A DNA stretch of 53,403 bases from Cupriavidus sp. IDO. Lineage in GTDB: Bacteria; Pseudomonadota; Gammaproteobacteria; Burkholderiales; Burkholderiaceae. The stretch lies in the NCBI RefSeq assembly GCF_000812465.1, contig NZ_JWMA01000011.1, positions 1 through 53,403 on the forward strand. Direction: 5' to 3'. Position 1 is the first letter of the stretch. Each line of letters opens with the position of its first letter. The notes beneath the pieces were generated by a model. The model was not told the origin of the DNA and made no database searches. It worked only from the letters and a program-made list of their open reading frames with translations. This document shows positions 50,750-53,403 of the stretch, one piece after another. The position numbers and the translations under genes were made by a program.

Positions 50750-52788
50750 ATGAACGCCGTTACCCAAGCCGAAGATCGCGCCATCACCACCCTGGAAGTG
50801 GCCGATCCGACCAAGAACCTGATGCTGGTTGCGCTTTCGCAGTTGCTGGCGCGCCGTTCCAAGCGCAACGCTCGCACGACCGCGCGCATGTCCATCCCCG
50901 AACTGGCCGCCAGCATTGCCCGCGTCGGCTTGCTGCAAAACCTTGTCGTGATCCTTGCTGCCGATGGCAAGCATTACGAAGTGGTGGCCGGTGATCGTCG
51001 CCTGACCGCTTTGAAGTTGCTGGTGAAGAGGAAACACTTCGCCGCAGACCACGAAGTGCCGTGCCTGCTGGTGCCAGACGCCTCCGCCCGTACCGTGAGC
51101 CTGGCCGAAAACCTCTTGCGTGAGCAGATGCACCCCGCCGACCAGTTCGAGGCGTTCGCCGCGCTGGTCAAGGAAGGCCGTCCCATCGAGGATATTGCCG
51201 CCGACTTTGGCGTGGCCCCGCTGGTCGTGCAGCGCCGCCTGAAGCTTGCGAACGTGTCGCCGCGCTTGATGGCCGATTATCGAACGGGTGGCCTCACGCT
51301 GGAGCAGTTGATGGCCCTGACCATTACCGACGATCACGCCGCGCAGGAAGCGGCGTTCTACGGCGCGCCGGAATGGCAGCGGGGCGCATCCGCACTGCGC
51401 GAACGCCTGACCGAGCGTGAGATCGACGCCACGCACCCGTTGGTGCAGTTCGTCGGGCTGGACGCCTATACGGCGGCGGGTGGCGGCATCCGCTGCGACT
51501 TGTTCGCCGACGACGATAGCGGCAAATACCTGACCGATGCAGCACTGTTGGAAACGCTGGCGCGAGGGATGCTCGATATGTTGGCCGAAGGGGTTCGCGC
51601 CGAGGGGTGGGCGTGGATCGAAGCGGTGCCGCACCTGAGCTACGCCGAGCGGCAGGCATTCCAGAACGCTCCGCGCCAGCGTCGTGAGCCGACCCGCCGC
51701 GAGGCGCGCCGCGTCACATCGCTGCAGTCCCGTCTCGACAAGATCGACGCCGAACTGGAGGAAGCCTACGGGTGGATGAGGGAAAGATCGAGGCGCTGGA
51801 ACAGCGATGCGGGCAGGTGACCGCTGAACGGCAAGCCGTGGAGGATGCCTTGCAGGGGTACGCCCCGGACGTGCGTGCCATTGCCGGTGCCATTGTCACC
51901 GTCGACCGCAGCGGCGAGGCGGTGTTGCATCGCGGGCTGTTGCGCGAGGCCGAGGCCAAGGCGCTGCGCACGCTCGAACGACTGCGGCAGGGTGTTGCCG
52001 GAGGCGAGGGCGCGAATGACGCGGAGGGCGAGGCGGCTGGGTCGGTGAAGGTCGCTGTCGGCCTGTCTGACAGGCTGGCGCAGCGGTTGAGCGCGCACCG
52101 TACCGCTGCGCTGCAAATCGAAGTGGCTCGGCATCCGCAAGTGGCGCTGGCTGCGCTGGTGCATAGCCTGGTGCAGGCCGTCGTGCGGACTGGCGCCCAT
52201 GGCGACCGTCTGCCGCTCGGCGTGCGCCTGAACGTGCAAGACCGGCTGGAAGGTCCGGCCCCGGACTGGCCGGAGTCACCCGCTGCCGTGGCGCTACGCG
52301 AATTGCAGCAAGCATGGCGGGAGAAGCTGCCACAGGACAGCGCCGAACTGTTCGCCGCGCTGCTGGCGATGGAGCAGGGCGAGCTGGTGCGGCTGCTTGC
52401 CGTGTGCGTTGCGGCCACGGTGGACGTGGTGACGCCCCGCGCGATGCAGAGTCAACCTGGCGTGGAACTGGCGCAGGCGGTCGGGCTGGACATGGCCGCA
52501 TGGTGGAAGCCGACCGCAGATGGCTACTTCCGCCATGTCTCCAAGGCCGTGATTCTGGAAGTCGTGGGGCAGTTCGCGCCCTCGCACGCTGCCCGGCTGG
52601 CGAAGCTCAAGAAGGGCGACATGGCCAGCGAAGCCGAACGCTTGGCCGAAGGCACCGGCTGGATGCCTGCACTGTTCACGAACGGGCACGACCCGGAGCC
52701 GGAGGCGTGCGCGCAGGCAGCAGCAGGTGCAGCGGATGCGCCGGACGAGGCCGCCGGCGAAGTGGCAGCCAGCACGCTGGCCGCATGA
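50750..52788 (+). pseudogene. ICE-type ParB/Spo0J-domain protein split by a one-base frameshift
   Basis: The first frame, from ATG 50750 (preceded by GGAGA), has ParB-domain features (SIPELAASIARVGLLQNLVV, YEVVAGDRRLTALKLL, LAENLLREQMHPADQFEAFA), a helix-turn-helix (IEDIAADFGVAPLVVQRRLK) and a long helical part to LDKIDAELEEAYG. There (about 51771) it runs into WMRERSRRW and stops. The +1 frame (from 51772) continues the protein with VDEGKIEALEQRCGQVTAER up to EVAASTLAA (52788). Loss of one G from a GGGG run explains it. Intact relatives on integrative elements are single proteins of about 680 residues. Real inactivation and sequencing error are both possible. Confidence 0.82.
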
Positions 52789-52834
52789 CGTAGCTGCATC
52801 GCCCTGGCGCACTGCGCCGGGGCGTCCGCTCAAA

Positions 52835-53125
52835 ACCGGGCGCGGCAGATCTGCCGCGCCCGGTCTCAACGTCCACAGCAAAAAACGCCACGTCGCCGCC
52901 TTCGGCCAGGCGGCGACGTGGCCGCGAGCAAGAGCCTTGCTCGCGGACCAGCGATCGGTGCCCGCAGAGGCGGGCAAAGTTTCGATAGCGCTCCGCCGCA
53001 ATGGGCAGGGCGCGTGGGCTACGCCCTGGCTTGCTGCACCAGGTTGTGTGAAAGCGTGCCCTCCTCGATGCTGGCAAAACGTCGCCCACCACGTCACAAC
53101 GGGCGGCTCACGGATACGCCGCCCG
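52835..53125. repeat. Run of five perfect inverted repeats
   Basis: 52835-52864: perfect 30-bp palindrome centred on GGCAGATCTGCC. 52888-52921: 13-bp stem CCACGTCGCCGCC with an 8-base loop. 52922-52946: 11-bp stem CCGCGAGCAAG with a 3-base loop. 52959-52976: 7-bp stem TGCCCGC with a 4-base loop. 53100-53125: 8-bp stem CGGGCGGC with a 10-base loop. All five lie within 291 bp, just after the split ParB gene. No T-runs follow. They could be RNA processing sites, DNA hairpins for a nicking or replication protein, or structured noncoding RNA. Confidence 0.7.
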
Positions 53126-53403
53126 ACCGCTATGGAGCTTTCGCGCCAATGCCTCGAAGACGTCGCCGCAAGCTGCGGCAGGGGCGTCCTCGCTCCTCGT
53201 TGAGAGAATAGGCCTGACCCGCGTTGGGGCGCAATCCGGTGCAGCTGTCACGCGGGGATGCCGAGTCGGCCACGACTCCTTTCGGGCGAGGTCGGCCCAT
53301 GCGTCCCTTAGAGACCGTTTCAAAAAGACCCAGAGGGGGCTGTTAACCTTTCCGGCAAGCTGTTAACCTTGGTCGTCTGAACAACCGGAACCAAGGGGAT
53401 GGG
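53126..53403. other. Window end, no gene recognised
   Basis: Short frames only. At the end, GCTGTTAACCTT occurs twice (about 53340-53350 and 53361-53372). GAGACCGTTTCAAAAAG at about 53310-53326 resembles insertion-sequence ends of the IS5 type, but no transposase is visible within the window. Confidence 0.4.

Noticed and set aside
53308..53403. Beginning of another insertion sequence at the window end.
   Set aside because: GAGACCGTTTCAAAAAG resembles an IS end, but no transposase coding sequence or matching inverted repeat is available inside the window.

Overview
This window is high-GC DNA of a beta-proteobacterium. Codon use and protein types (DUF3422, DUF2063/DUF692 genes, Bug-type binding-protein remnant, LysR- and XRE-type regulators, IS66/IS21/IS91/IS4/IS5 remnants) fit Burkholderiaceae, most likely Cupriavidus or Ralstonia. 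It is a secondary replicon (megaplasmid or chromid): it carries its own replication and partition module and is patched with accessory, mobile and decaying DNA.

Layout. 0-5.5 kb: end of an IS5-type element, a DUF3422 membrane protein, a LysR regulator, a RIO1-type kinase with a decayed partial copy of itself, then a gene graveyard (IS4 transposase end, a relic of the oriV/rep region, a Bug-type binding-protein fragment). 6.4-14.3 kb: replicon core, consisting of a tyrosine recombinase, 28 tandem 39-40 bp repeats that look like a centromere, parB and parA (minus strand), two blocks of 17-bp iterons and the Rep initiator. 14.6-16.5 kb: an intact ilvD. 16.6-20.4 kb: an IS21 remnant and a duplicated module of DUF2958 genes, a 102-aa hypothetical and XRE regulators. 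20.6-25.4 kb: hypothetical, Ohr, epoxide hydrolase and SDR genes opposite a GlxA-type regulator. 26.1-33.8 kb: a DUF6130 protein, then a minus-strand catabolic cluster (amidase, MFS, M20 amidohydrolase, RidA, creatininase, MFS). 34-39 kb: remnants, an acetamidase, a frameshifted alpha/beta hydrolase, a bufferin-type locus (bufC, bufB, bufA) with a deletion across bufA/bufB, and a small secreted repeat protein. 39.1-41.7 kb: a complete IS66 element, followed by an IS91 fragment. 42.1-47.8 kb: an AT-rich island edge and a compact plus-strand cluster. 48.2-53.4 kb: a LysE pseudogene and an ICE-like DUF932/ParB pair followed by a dense run of perfect hairpins.

The most interesting system is at 43.1-47.2 kb. 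A 31-residue peptide gene with a good ribosome binding site is followed by two alternative hairpins, a SagB-type peptide dehydrogenase, a NodU/CmcH-type O-carbamoyltransferase and an MFS exporter (the last two overlap by ATGA). No YcaO cyclodehydratase, protease or other known RiPP maturase is visible, so this may be a new kind of ribosomally made, carbamoylated and oxidised peptide product. That reading is inference from gene order and families.

The partition locus resembles the F-plasmid SopABC layout, but with 28 repeat units instead of 12. The bufferin-type locus is damaged by deletion. Several other genes carry a single frameshift or stop codons, so two 'long' reading frames in the region are misleading: the apparent alpha/beta hydrolase-acetamidase fusion, and the reading frames through the repeat array.
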